NCBI GenBank assembly: GCA_026874595.1
Contig: CM049321.1
Span: 13,907,479-13,971,478 of the forward strand
DNA from: Sipunculus nudus
Lineage: Eukaryota > Annelida > Sipuncula > Golfingiida > Sipunculidae
Length of the DNA stretch: 64,000 nucleotides
Direction: 5' to 3'
The notes beneath the pieces are model-generated. The model was given only the letters and a program-made list of their open reading frames with translations, had not been told where the DNA came from and made no database searches. Position numbers and translations under genes: made by a program. Below, piece after piece: positions 1-11,244 of the stretch (its first letter is position 1; each line of letters starts with the position of its first letter).

Positions 1-680
1 AAACATATATCTTTTTATTTTTAATTATGAACCATGGTTTCATTAAAGTTAGTTACAGGTACATGAGGAGGATATGAGAGGGGGTATCCCCCTCCCATTT
101 TCGGATTTTTTTTGGAATATGCAATGTAAAGAGGACATTTTGAGGCAATTTTCACAAAAGATGAGTATTTCCAGTTCCTGAAAAACTGTTCCCTTATGTA
201 TATGCGTAATGTAGTCAAACGGTAGAGAGGTTCAATATCCAATATTTATATTTCTCCAAAATGAGGATATAAAATGTCAAGTCAGTGGCGCAAAGGCGCG
301 TTTACGTCAATAACTTGGAAAATATTATCTTTTAAATGTAATGCTCGGAATAAAATAACTGACATGTTGAAGTCTTATGTTAAACTTTGCATTTTACCGA
401 AGGATTAATTAATTAAAGTATACAGCGACGTCTTATATATGAAACAGTTTTTGTTGTGGAAAACATAATATAATGAGATATTTGATGAATACTCATTTTT
501 ATGTAAAATAAGATTTGGGATTAGGAGGTGATAATCTCCAAAATGAAAATGGTCATTGCTGCAGTCGTGTCTATTTGAGGAATTCGTATACTGAATCTTA
601 TAAATTATTGTGACTAATACAATGCATGCTCTGATATGCTCTAGAAAATACGAATATATAAAACTGACATATATATATAA

Positions 681-732
<52 letters not shown>

Positions 733-1139
733 TCAAGTCTGGGAATCGCCTTTATAACACAGCTCAGGTACTGAAACCATTCTATTAAACAACCAATTAT
801 GTTAACATGATGTTCTTTCAATACCCCAGCAGTGGCCATCGAGGCCCAAGGGGTTATCAAAGTGCACAATAGAAAAGGTATGCTGCCGTGAATACATCAC
901 TATAAAGAACAGAAAACTGTACAAAGTGACAGCGACAGCTATATTTAAATGCAATTTTAATTGTATACGCCAAAACAGAGTTCTGCGGATACTATGTTTT
1001 CATCCTACCGCCGCCGCCGCATAGGTTTCCGGAGAACTCCTCCGTAACCACCGAACGGAATTTACGAAACTCGGAATTATGATCCGGTCACATGTGAACT
1101 GCTGCGCTCTCATTTTGGTTTTATCTCTGACTTTCCTTT
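1..1139. other. Gene-free left flank
   Basis: No reading frame with recognisable protein features was found. The longest open frame here, on the minus strand at 405-869, crosses the TA microsatellite and codes for an Ile-Tyr run, so it is an artefact. The rest is AT-rich unique-looking sequence. Confidence 0.6.
687..729. repeat. (TA)n microsatellite
   Basis: An almost pure alternating AT run of about 43 bases, preceded by a short ACACACA stretch. It is one of many TA tracts in the window. Confidence 0.95.
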
Positions 1140-1860
1140 CTGCACAGCGTTCATCTGTGCGTCTGTTTTTAAACATAAATTCACATAACTTGGGGCCCGT
1201 TTGACCAATCGGGCTGAAATTTTGCACGAATGTAGCTCCTGGATAGTTTTATTTCATACACAAATTTGGTGGCGCCACCTACAACCATTTTTGCGGAGGT
1301 CCATCTGTTCGCCTGCCTTGGGTTAAATCACTTATATATCTGCAGTGGTTTGCCTTATCCGCCTAAAATTTTGCATGTGTATACATCTCGGATAGAGTAA
1401 TATAACAGGTAGCGACACCTATAATCATGTTTACGCTCCAGACATCCATGCTAATAACTCAGGACAGGTTTGACAAGTCAGCCTAAAATTTTTCACGTTT
1501 AAAGATCTGACATAGCTCCTTATCATACGTAAAACTGGAAGCGCCATCTGCAACCACTTTGCACAGCGTCCATCTGTTTGTCTGAGGTAAAAAAATACTC
1601 CTATTTCTGCAGTGGTTTGTTATATCTGCCTAAATATAGCTCTTTATCATACACAAAACCGGTGGCGCCACCTGGAACTGTTTTTGCTTGGTGCCCATCT
1701 GTTTGTCTGTCTGGGGTAAAAAGCACTTGAAATTTTGCATCTATATACATCTTGGATAGATTTCTTGTGTATATGACAGGTGGCGCCACCTATCATCATG
1801 TTATCGCTGCAGAAATCCATGCTGATATCTCAAGACTGGTAAGCTTTATGAGAAGTGTAA
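1140..1860. repeat. Degenerate tandem array with GGTGGCGCCACC palindromes
   Basis: About five diverged units of roughly 115-140 bp follow one another. Each unit contains a GCGCCACCT-like core (near 1271, 1412, 1541, 1664 and 1781), a 'CATCTGTT'/'TCTGTCTG' stretch, a 'CCTAAAATTTTGCA'-like stretch and a 'CATCTCGGATAG'-like stretch. Three units carry the perfect 12-bp palindrome GGTGGCGCCACC (1268-1279, 1661-1672, 1779-1790). No coding frame runs through the array, so this is a repeat and not a repeated protein domain. Confidence 0.75.
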
Positions 1861-2905
1861 GGATGGGATTTTGATAATAGCAACATATATTTCAGTGTTT
1901 ACATTTGAATGACCATTATACGTGGTTTTCATACCGTATAACTGAGCATCTGTATGAAATTGTCTGTCTGGCCCAGTCCGAAATATGTCTGCATTTTAGA
2001 GGGTTGACTACATTCATGCATATATGCATTGAACGTTTTTATCCGGAGTTATTCCGTAGGCTATTTTTTTATATAATAATATTTGTTATTCTTACTAATT
2101 ACTTAAAGTTGTTACTTTATGTAACAGAGTTATGATTGGAAAATGCCAGGGGCTAGTTCACCCTTCAACAAGAGGTCGTTTCTGCTCAAAACAATCCTCT
2201 TCCAGTGAGGCAGTGTGTGGCGGCCAGGACTGCTTGTCACAACATTAAAATCAAAATGTGTTATATTTTAAGGAAACAACTTCTGTTTACAATTCACATG
2301 AGTATGCTAACTAAATGTTATTTATTCCATTTATATTATTTAAGTCCTTACAGAAAAACACCCATATTTATAATAATTTGCCTTGAAACAACTCTTGTCT
2401 AACAAATTTGAACGAACTCCACGACCTCTTTGCTACATTTATACCTACACCGCTGGTGTATTTAGAAGCCATGGTGCATGTATGTGAGACTATGACGACC
2501 ACAAACTGAAAACAGCAAAGTCTCACAGTTATGGGTCCGATTCAGCTCAGTGTGGTGCCAGTTAAAACGTCGTAAAGGACGGTCGGAATATAGTGTGTCT
2601 GTCTGGAATTTCCATGCTCCATTAAAGGAGGCTGATTATACGGAAGAAACTAGAAAGACTTAAACTACTGTTTCCACTAGGAAGTCTGGTATACAGTGTG
2701 ATAGATCCTTGTGCTTATTGTCATGCGAACATGTACTATTAGCTCCGCTCATGCTTTATAAGTAGAATCAAACCATCTAAATTTATTTTGGATCTTTTTT
2801 CGATAATTTCATTCTATAAACCAGATGAGAAATGTAAATATTCAGTTGAGCAGTCTCCGAAGACTACATACACTTCGCTTATGGTTTCATAGCTGCGAAT
2901 GTTAA

Positions 2906-2920
2906 GGGGGGGGGGGGGGG
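2906..2920 (+). repeat. Poly-G tract (G15)
   Basis: Fifteen consecutive G on the plus strand in AT-rich surroundings. Confidence 0.95.
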
Positions 2921-3386
2921 ACGATACAAACCCCCCTCACTACGAAGAATGTTTGCAGTGTTTCCCAAATTAAATTATTCTAATCCCCTTTACCGGTTGG
3001 AGGATGGGCATCGATCCTTTGGTGTACTAGTCAACTGCTCCCTCCCAAAAATCCAAGATCCTCCCGTGCTGTTGATAACACATTAAAATGCCAACATTCT
3101 GGAAACAGGAATTCTGGAAATCGAATTGTATTTAAAAGTTACTTTAACGATTTCAGATGAAAATTACATAAACCTTACATTTTTTTTTCTCTACACATGC
3201 ATATTCACTCAGCAAATACTTAGCAAAGGAAAAACACACTTTGATACGGGCAAACATTTATTACAGTTTACTTATCAAGACAGCTTTACTTATCAAGCCT
3301 TCATAGCATATCACAAATGTAGTAATATATTCCGATGATAAAATAAATTGTTCTCTCTTACAGTCAAGCGTGAGGGGACTATGACC

Positions 3387-3387
3387 C

Positions 3388-3421
<34 letters not shown>

Positions 3422-3463
3422 GACTATGACCCCTATCTATGTATCTATCTATCTATCTATCTT
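3387..3463. repeat. (TCTA)n microsatellite, split in two
   Basis: Two TCTA runs (about 3387-3421 and 3433-3463) are separated by a repeated GACTATGACCCC segment. The same segment also precedes the first run, so the flank was duplicated together with the repeat. Confidence 0.9.
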
Positions 3464-4144
3464 ATATATATAGCCTATTCTATTTACATGCCATTTTCAA
3501 CTTTGATTTACACATCATTTGATTTTCGCTTATATCATCACATGCATAATTACGTCTTAAGCATTATATCTTAACAGTATAAACAGCATGTTTTAATTAT
3601 ATATCTTATATAAGCAAAACAGCATAATATTAAGTCTGCGATTCACGAGTGATAAAGTGTTGATAAAACCAAGATACAATACGGGATATCGCTAATACCA
3701 ATACTCTCGTGTGTGGAGGCAGTAAATGACTGGCTGCATAAACAAGGGACCCATGGGTCACGGCGCTCAGCTGAAGTATGACATTTTTGCAAATGCAAAA
3801 TATTCTATTGTAATGTTTTTCATTTATATAAGAATATGAGAAGCTAAGAGGAAAGGGGCCCTCCTACTTGGTTATAGTAAAGTTCTAAATATATGATTGC
3901 AAACTAATACTCTGACAAGACTGTCATGAAGAAAAACAGTAAACGTTTTGAGATACAGTGATGCATATGAAAATTTACAGATGGACAGGCAAGTGGATAG
4001 AATGGAATAATACCTTTATTTCACTTTCAAAGGAATAATGCATTTAAGTTTATATATAAGCCTATTTTTTTAGCATATCCACTTTTTCCATTAAAAGTTT
4101 TCATCTGAATCACTTTTTTATTTACAAGTTTTATAAATTTTTAA

Positions 4145-4275
4145 TAAAAAAACTGAAAATACAAGTTAAAATATTAGAATTGTTGCAAAAGTTGCTATCA
4201 TTATATATCAAGAGTACAAAAACTGAAATATAAGTTAAAATATTAGAATTTTTGCAATCATTATATATACAGGGT
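4145..4275. repeat. Two-copy tandem duplication of about 70 bp
   Basis: The stretch AAAACTGAAAATACAAGT...ATATTAGAATTGTTGCAA...ATCATTATATATC appears twice in succession with small differences. It has no coding content. Confidence 0.8.
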
Positions 4276-4835
4276 GTAGCTCATATTGGGTCATATTATG
4301 CATACACATATATTTAATTATTTTTAAATCACAAATGTTTAAACAGAATTTAAAAGAAAATAATGCCACAAGATGGCATCTACAAGATAATTCCTTGAAT
4401 CACTAATAAAAAGTTTTGTACATTGGAGTTTTCAGTACATGCTTAATTTTATTCACTGAAATAAAATAAAAGATTCAGTGAATTTGATAAAATTCTTTCA
4501 AATAAAGTATACACACTAATGGTTGAATGAGGGACAAACAATATCATTGTGCTAATTACTATCCCAGCTTAAATGTATTACTGGAATTAATAGTCAATTT
4601 CACACGTGGTGAAGTTTTTACTCTTCTGAAGTAAGGAATTACTTATCTGATGAACATCCACACCTTCATAGCAATACACCACGTTGTGAACACAATTAAA
4701 TGTGCACTTTAATCATTGTAACCCTGGTGGTACAAAACAAAATTTAAAATGTAGCATAGCCTATAATAAGAATGAATCGAATACAGAAAATAATAACATA
4801 TTAACAATAATCATCTTGTTTATGCACGAGCTGGT

Positions 4836-4853
4836 GGGGGGGGGGGGGGGGGG
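4836..4853 (+). repeat. Poly-G tract (G18)
   Basis: Eighteen consecutive G followed by a G-rich stretch to about 4885. Confidence 0.9.
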
Positions 4854-5439
4854 TGGTGGAGTGCAGGGCAGAGGGGAAGCCTGCTGGTAGTGGCCAAGCT
4901 GAGCCAAGGCAAGCTGCCTGGGGTGGGTTACATAATGCAAGTGAAGGCTATACTACTAGGTGGGCAAGATGTAAACAACACTTGACATGGTATATGAAAA
5001 CTTGAATAAAAGCTACCCTTTTCCATCAATTCCTTTGAAATTTCAGGTTTTAAAAGATTATATCCTTATGTTTATATGCTGTGAAAATTAAATCAGTGCT
5101 TACAGGGGAAAAACGTGCCATTGCCAAAGTTGGACAAAATTTAAGGTATTGATTTTTTATTCATGCTAATAACTAGAAAAATTTGCAACATTCAGATCTA
5201 ATTTTGGGTAAACAATTGAATTTTGATTAAATAAAGTTATATTCCTGAAAAAAAGTCTCTTGCATCAGCAATTCTCATGTTAGGTGAGTAAATATATTTC
5301 CTGATTTTTTTAAAATTGCATTATATTTTGGCACATAACTTCAAAATAAGACCCAACACTGACCTAATTTTTTGTATGTGAATAGAAAATGTATGGAAAA
5401 GTATGAATACTAAATATGATCAAAAACAGATCAGTGGTT

Positions 5440-5712
5440 TTGATATTAGGCAGCCTTGAAGTGTAACAATGGCTTTTCTTATGGAAAACGGAGGTTTTTC
5501 TTTAATATCTCAAAGGAACGAAGTCCTAATGACCAAATTTTCGGCATGGTAGGAGATTTTGGGGACATCTAATGGTATGCAAAATTTTGGAATCGTAGGT
5601 CGAACGGTTACAAAACGTGCCCTGTTAACGGTCGGACGGCCGGACGGACGAACAAAGGACAAAGGACCACGACTAAAGCTCAGATTACTTATAGTCAGCT
5701 GAGCTAAAAACT
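5440..5712 (-). mobile_element. Dispersed repeat, AGCTCAGCTGACT-head family, reversed
   Basis: Read on the minus strand, this begins with TTTTTAGCTCAGCTGACTAT, then a GTCCGTCCGGCCGTCCG-like stretch (5630-5655), then a GGGCACG...TTTGTAACCG-like stretch. The order is the same as in the plus-strand copies at 26.3, 52.5, 54.35 and 61.2 kb. The body is unlike the other copies beyond the head. Membership of the family is seen directly; its class is inferred. Confidence 0.65.
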
Positions 5713-6235
5713 GCAGGAAAACAACTAGCTCCCCCTAGCGTCCAGCTTGACCGGCACATTCATTCAACACAGCATTGTGGGCATTGGGCATAGTGTTTTT
5801 AAGTGCTGATCGTCCTGATACTTATCATTTTTCCAGTAATTATGCTGTGTTAAAACATATTACAGAAACAGGAAAATACATCAGAAATTGTTGCATTTGG
5901 CACGGTTTGCATTTGAATTTGATCTTGACTCAACTTCCATGTAGGATGATTTAAGTGAAACGTATACACAAGGTCTTTCAGTCATTGATAAAAACGTCAA
6001 ATTGTGCAAGTTGCCTTGAAATTGTCGTACCTTCTGCTACCAAATTGTTGTAACCTCCTATTTATTAAATTATCATATTAACTAATTAGAGTCCATAGCC
6101 CATATAATCTAACAAAGTTGGGCTTGTCAGTTCCGTTCGTGCTAATGAGAGTCCGGCTGAATCACGCTTGCCTGTACATACGGGCTTCCTGCTGCGTCAG
6201 CAGACGATTTTCTCCTCTATCTGCACGAGAATAGC

Positions 6236-6560
6236 GATATCTTATATTACATTTTCTATGACTATTGCAATATTTCACCATTTATAATTATAACTTTTAC
6301 TTTTTCTATTACAGGGGTATATTTTGCTGTTATTACTGTTACTATTTCTATTTCTGGGGTAAATATTACTATTATAACTATTACCTTGACTATTACTTCA
6401 ATCCATGATATTACTTTAACTAACTGTTACTATTACTATTACTTTCAATTCCCGATGTTAGTCTTTCTATTACTATTACTATTGCAACACTTTACCATCT
6501 ATTACTAGTACGATTGCTGTTACAGGGGTATTTATTACCAATATTACTCATACTATAACT
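6236..6560. repeat. Imperfect ATTACT/TATTACTATT repeat
   Basis: Dense, irregular repetition of TATTACTATTACT-like words, interrupted by two copies of an ACAGGGGTAT phrase (near 6313 and 6520), which suggests an older, longer unit that was itself duplicated. Confidence 0.75.
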
Positions 6561-7831
6561 TGTTAAATATGGTGAATAAATCAGTGGTTTTTATAAGATG
6601 GAAAGACTGAAATTACTAACTGTTATATTTAATACACTAATTTGTGACATAATATGCCTTTCAGTTGGTGAAACATAATTTACTTATCATGATCATTCAT
6701 GGTATCCAGTTATAAACAATATTTTTTCCTTGTGGATGTGTGTGGTATTGCAATCTGCGTTGTTAGAATATTAACAAGTTGGTAATATTCAAGTCTTAGA
6801 AAGCGGATACACTTCAGCATATGCATATGGATGCCTGATTGTTAAATATGATGTACATGTTACAATGTCAATATACTATTAATTTCTCCCTTATCACATG
6901 CAATGTCTCTGTTCATCTTTTTTTCATTCATCTAGTACAGGAAAGAGCAAGGAAGCTTATTTAGCTTAACCTGCCGTGTCCAGTGCTCCTGTGTAACTGA
7001 CACCAATGCTTTTCACCTTTACTGTAGCTGGACCATTCTTGCCTTGACAATAGGCAAGTACAGCATTATTTAATTAAATTGTTAATGACCTAATAGGAAA
7101 TGACAGGTAATTGAAGTGACATGTATTTCTCTCAGTTTACCTTCTGTAGATTTTACACGAAAAAAAAATGTAATAGTCTATTACTATGACCAATAACCAT
7201 TTCCTCATGTCTGACCCTCCCTGATAGTGAACTAAACACGACTTTGTAACATCTAGTAACCCTTTTGTACGATGCAGTGAACAGCCTATTAACCCACATA
7301 TAATCGCATGGGGCTCTTGCTACCGGACACACGAGATAGTGTCATATCAAGTTAAGTCACTGTCATTAAATCAATGTTTAACCACTGGTTCTTGTGGCCT
7401 GTTTTGTGCTGATTACATGCGTGCTTATCCTTTTTGAAGTCATTGCATATGGGAACATAAGCATTACTGCAGCTTTTTCCTGAATATAACTGTTTTTAAA
7501 TGGAACGCTTCCCTTCTTCGCTTATTCCTTATGAGCCATGGTAAACGGGCACAGCAGATTGTAATCGAGAACTCTTCTGGAACTTCCTTTTTAATTATAA
7601 CATCAAACGCATCCAACAATTCATTGATAGCATCAAGCACAGTGACTACCAATCAATTTATGTTGTATCAGCAAAATTATTCCAGGCCTAATGTGTATAG
7701 CATCTAAAATCCAAGAGGTTTAATCAAAGCACATATAATCATTATCGAGTGATGCCTGTCATCATCCCTACATAGGCAGTGACAGTAACGGGCCATTGAC
7801 CCATCATTATGTATAAACGTTTGTTTCCCCT

Positions 7832-7837
7832 TTTATT
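7832..7837 (-). other. Candidate polyadenylation signal for the receptor locus
   Basis: AATAAA read on the minus strand, about 200 bases after the receptor stop codon at 8038. Position fits a 3' UTR end, but the hexamer is common in AT-rich DNA. Confidence 0.25.
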
Positions 7838-8037
7838 TCAGTAACATTATATTGTATGCTGTGTTGCCTCCTGGTTCCGCAAATGGTTATTTTGACAATG
7901 TACCAACGTTGGACAAATGATTCAAATTATTTCAAGCAGGATACATACTAATACTCTATACACAATGCAAAAAGGCTCGCTTTTATGCACCGTATAACAA
8001 CCCAAGAAGACCGTGAGTAAGTTAGGGACTATAATGT

Positions 8038-11000
8038 CTATCTTGGCAAGTTTCTCTTCCTTTTCTTACGTTTTTTCTTTATCTGACGCAGAGCAGAGAA
8101 TGTGTATAAATATGGGTTCAGAGCGGAGTTTATTGGTAGAATTAATACTGCCAACCACACAGAGATAGTAGGGTTGATAGAAATTCCACCTAGCAACAGA
8201 AATGACGTAACAACAATTGGTACCCAACAGAGGAAATCTGTGAACACAATGAGCACGAAACGTTCGGCTAATTTAATTTCTTTGTCATCTGCAACCCGAT
8301 TTGCTTCTTTCCTTGTTTTCCAGAGATAATAATTAATGTAAGTATATGCAAATAATAGCAAAATGCAACCAATAACGTTGAAGAGCAAGAACAAGAAAGT
8401 TATGTATTCCCAACCCTGTAATTTGCCTGCCGTTATGTTAAACAAAAGACATGATCCATTTTGCACATACGTATTACCAAAATATGGCAGCCCGAGCAAC
8501 GGAATAGCGCTCAATATCGAAAATAAAACCCAACCAAGTAACAAGGCCAAAGATGCTTTCTTAAAGGATAACCTATGTCTGGAAATAGGGAACACGAGTG
8601 ACACAAAACGATCAGCGGTTATCATTATAAGCATGAAGACAGACATTTCACTTGATAATGTTGAAAGAAATCCTGCAGCCTTACACATTCCACTTTCAAG
8701 CCATTCATTAGCAACTGAAACGTATCTTCCCCGGTACAACATATCTGCGGAGGCCATAAGCAGAAGGTACATACCCATAAGACTATCTGATATTGCCAAA
8801 TTTATAATCAAAATTGAGTCTACCTTCTTCCTTTTTCTCATGACACGTATGGAAATGACGGCTATGTTACCAAATAAAGCTACTATACCCTGAATCCAAA
8901 TAAGAACTCGCAAGGTCTTGTTTTCGATTAAATCACCAGAAGAAGAAATATCGTCCCCTTTTGGTGTACAGTCGGGCACATGTCTGGCAAGGCAGCAAAA
9001 TTTAAAATGATCGGTATGTAATTCTTTAAGGCTGAGATTATCAAACGTCTCTGCGGGTACTTCCTTTACTAGGTTTTGGCAAATACTTAACCGTTTAAGA
9101 TTCCCTAGCTCTTTCCAGGTAGCGGCAGAAATATATGAGATATCATTGTTATCAAGAGATAAACGTTCCAGCTTCTGGAGTCCGAAAAAACTATTGTCAG
9201 CTATTTCTTTAATTTTGAGATCATCAAGGGAAAGATACCTTATTGAAGATAAACCATAAAATGCGGATTCACCGATTGCTTGAATTGGATTACCGGATAA
9301 GTGAAGATGTTGTAAACTATTCAATCCTGAAAACATGCCTTTTCTTATTGCCGTCAAAAAATTATCTCGGAGGTCCAGAAGCAACAAGTTCCTGAGGTTA
9401 TCAAAGAGGAATAAATCTATTGAGTGTAGATACAAGTTTGCTAACTTTAAACTCCCCAAATTGACAAAATTTTCAAACCAGAGCCTTACGGGCCGATTGG
9501 AAGTTGTTTTCACCCACAGTGATCTTATGTCGAATGGCATGTTTGGCAGCGTCTGATTGCCGGGGTCTGTTCACGTTATCGTTCTATTTTCGCAATCACA
9601 TTCCAAAGGACATTTCTTAAAAGCACAGGCCCCTTCATCATCAAAGGAATCTTTACAGTGTACAATTCCATCGCAGACCAGTGACTGGTCAAGACATATA
9701 CCTTCTTTGCTACATTTAAATAAACCAGGGCAACTTATGGTTTTACAGCCATTCTCATCGTGACCCTCGGGGCAGTCAACTATTCCATCACATATTTTAT
9801 GGTACGGTATACAGTAAGATTCTGGACACTTAAATATGTGTGGACACTCAAAAGACCTACAGTTTCGAAGATGTTCCCCGTCAGGACAGGAAGCCATATA
9901 GCCGTACGGGTCGTCGTCATATATACAGGCTAAGTGGCGTTCAAAACAAAGTACGTGGTCGAGGCGACAACGAGTGAGCGATCCATTACCATAAGAGCAA
10001 TAAGGGTTCATGTTAACAACATCGTCAAACCTTATGTTTTCATCCTCTTGCAAATGTCCGCTGCAGTCTTCTCTCATATTATTCAATAGAGCCCTTGGTA
10101 TACATTCACCAGAATAACATCTAAATGTTTCACATGAACTGTTATATTTATATTTACCCTTCTCATCAGAGGAATCCAAACAGTCAATCACAAAATCCCC
10201 AAATTTTCTCTTTTCCAAACACTGGCCATTATCACATTGGAGGTAACCGGAAGGACACACAGCAAACGTACAGTTTATTTCGTCTGAGTTGTCAGAGCAG
10301 TCTCTCAGGAAGTCACAGTATTTTGAATAGGGGATGCATTCACCATTTTCGCATCTGAACATTCCGTCACACGTACAGTTACTTTCATCCTCATCATTCA
10401 GGCATTGCCGTTTCCCGTCGCATCGGTGAACTCCGGAGATGCAGGTACCATCGTTACACCTGAATTGGTTAGGTCCACAAACACGGTGCACATTTGTGAG
10501 TCGGCTTTCGCAGAGTACATTTATCACTTGATCATTGTTAACACGTCGGTGTTTTGGTACAGCCTCCCATTTTTCTGCTGTCATATTGAATTGGAGCTGG
10601 TCGCAGTGGCCGAGCCATATGTTACCGTATTCAGACTTGTGAAGCCACACATCTAAAAGTTCCATGGGGAAGTGTGTTAAATTTAAAACTGTATGACCAA
10701 GTTCCTCTCTGCACATTTTCTTTGCTACAGAACATTTAATTGTTTGGTTGACCGGACCAGAACTGCTGACAAGTTTATAACAGTTGTCCTTATTTGCTGT
10801 GTACCCAAAAGGACATCGTTTATTGCTCGTAACGATACTCGTCAAGTTACCAGATTTTACTAGAATAGTTCTCATGTCATTAGACATGCTATCCCTCTCT
10901 GAAGTATTGTCTGTCAATTGGTCAGTGACGTTTCTGGCTGGATACTCGCACACATAAGAAGAATAAGGGGATGGATACTCGCAAGGAATACGAATCCACT

Positions 11001-11244
11001 GTGTCGGCATGGAAGGTGACATTACAATCATTGCCGTACATTTCATGAAGGGGTCATTACTTGGTTGATTAACAGAGGGTAATGCAAAACTTACACTCTC
11101 CCCAAAAACTTCATCTCGAAGTATCTGTTCATTTGTAAGGTTTGTCCTTTTCCACTCAGTGAAAGTTGCCGGCTTACCGTCATTCCAGCGATCACCCTGG
11201 AAGGCATCAAGATATGCATAAATATCTACACTAACTTTGATTCC
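8038..11244 (-). CDS. Receptor coding exon B: end of C-type lectin, six LDLa, LRRs, seven-helix domain
   Basis: Opens after the acceptor CTTCAG (11250-11245) with GIKVSVDIYAYLDAFQ and the lectin signature RWNDGKPATFTEW. Six LDLa modules follow between about 10500 and 9600, with cores such as CDGKRQCLNDEDESNC, CDFLRDCSDNSDEINC and CDGIVDCPEGHDENGC. The LRR N-cap CPLECDCENRTIT is followed by TGA where the third conserved Cys is expected, and the same frame then continues to 8038. LRRs run to about 9000, then the hinge FKFCCLARHVPDC and seven hydrophobic helices with the C3.25/ECL2 cysteines (GMCKAAGF, GSCLLFN). The single-exon coding of LRR plus 7TM is unusual for LGRs, which usually have many LRR exons. 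Confidence 0.85.

Larger units (their letters stand above)
1861..5430. other. Intergenic sequence, no gene seen
   Basis: AT-rich DNA with scattered stops in all frames. It contains two poly-G runs, a TCTA microsatellite and a small tandem duplication (listed separately). Short open frames here (for example 1905-2135 and 3126-3338) show no domain signature. Confidence 0.55.
5713..8037. other. Intergenic and 3' flank of the receptor locus
   Basis: No gene is recognised. The stretch holds an ATTACT-rich imperfect repeat (6236-6560). A minus-strand open frame at 7464-7652 (62 residues) has unbiased composition but matches no family I know, so I do not call it a gene. Confidence 0.5.

Noticed and set aside
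405-869. 154-residue minus-strand open frame
   Set aside because: Its middle is an Ile-Tyr run coded by the TA microsatellite; no domain and no splice support.
7464-7652. 62-residue minus-strand open frame as an exon
   Set aside because: No recognised domain and no clear splice sites; length is not remarkable for this composition.
9571-9573. TGA read as selenocysteine
   Set aside because: It stands where a structural Cys is expected, which makes Sec thinkable, but LRR N-caps use this Cys in a disulfide, the locus has two other lesions, and I saw no SECIS-like element. Nonsense change is the simpler reading.
8102-9763. Plus-strand open frames opposite the receptor (for example 8363-8893)
   Set aside because: They are antisense shadows of the receptor frame, with no own domain signature.
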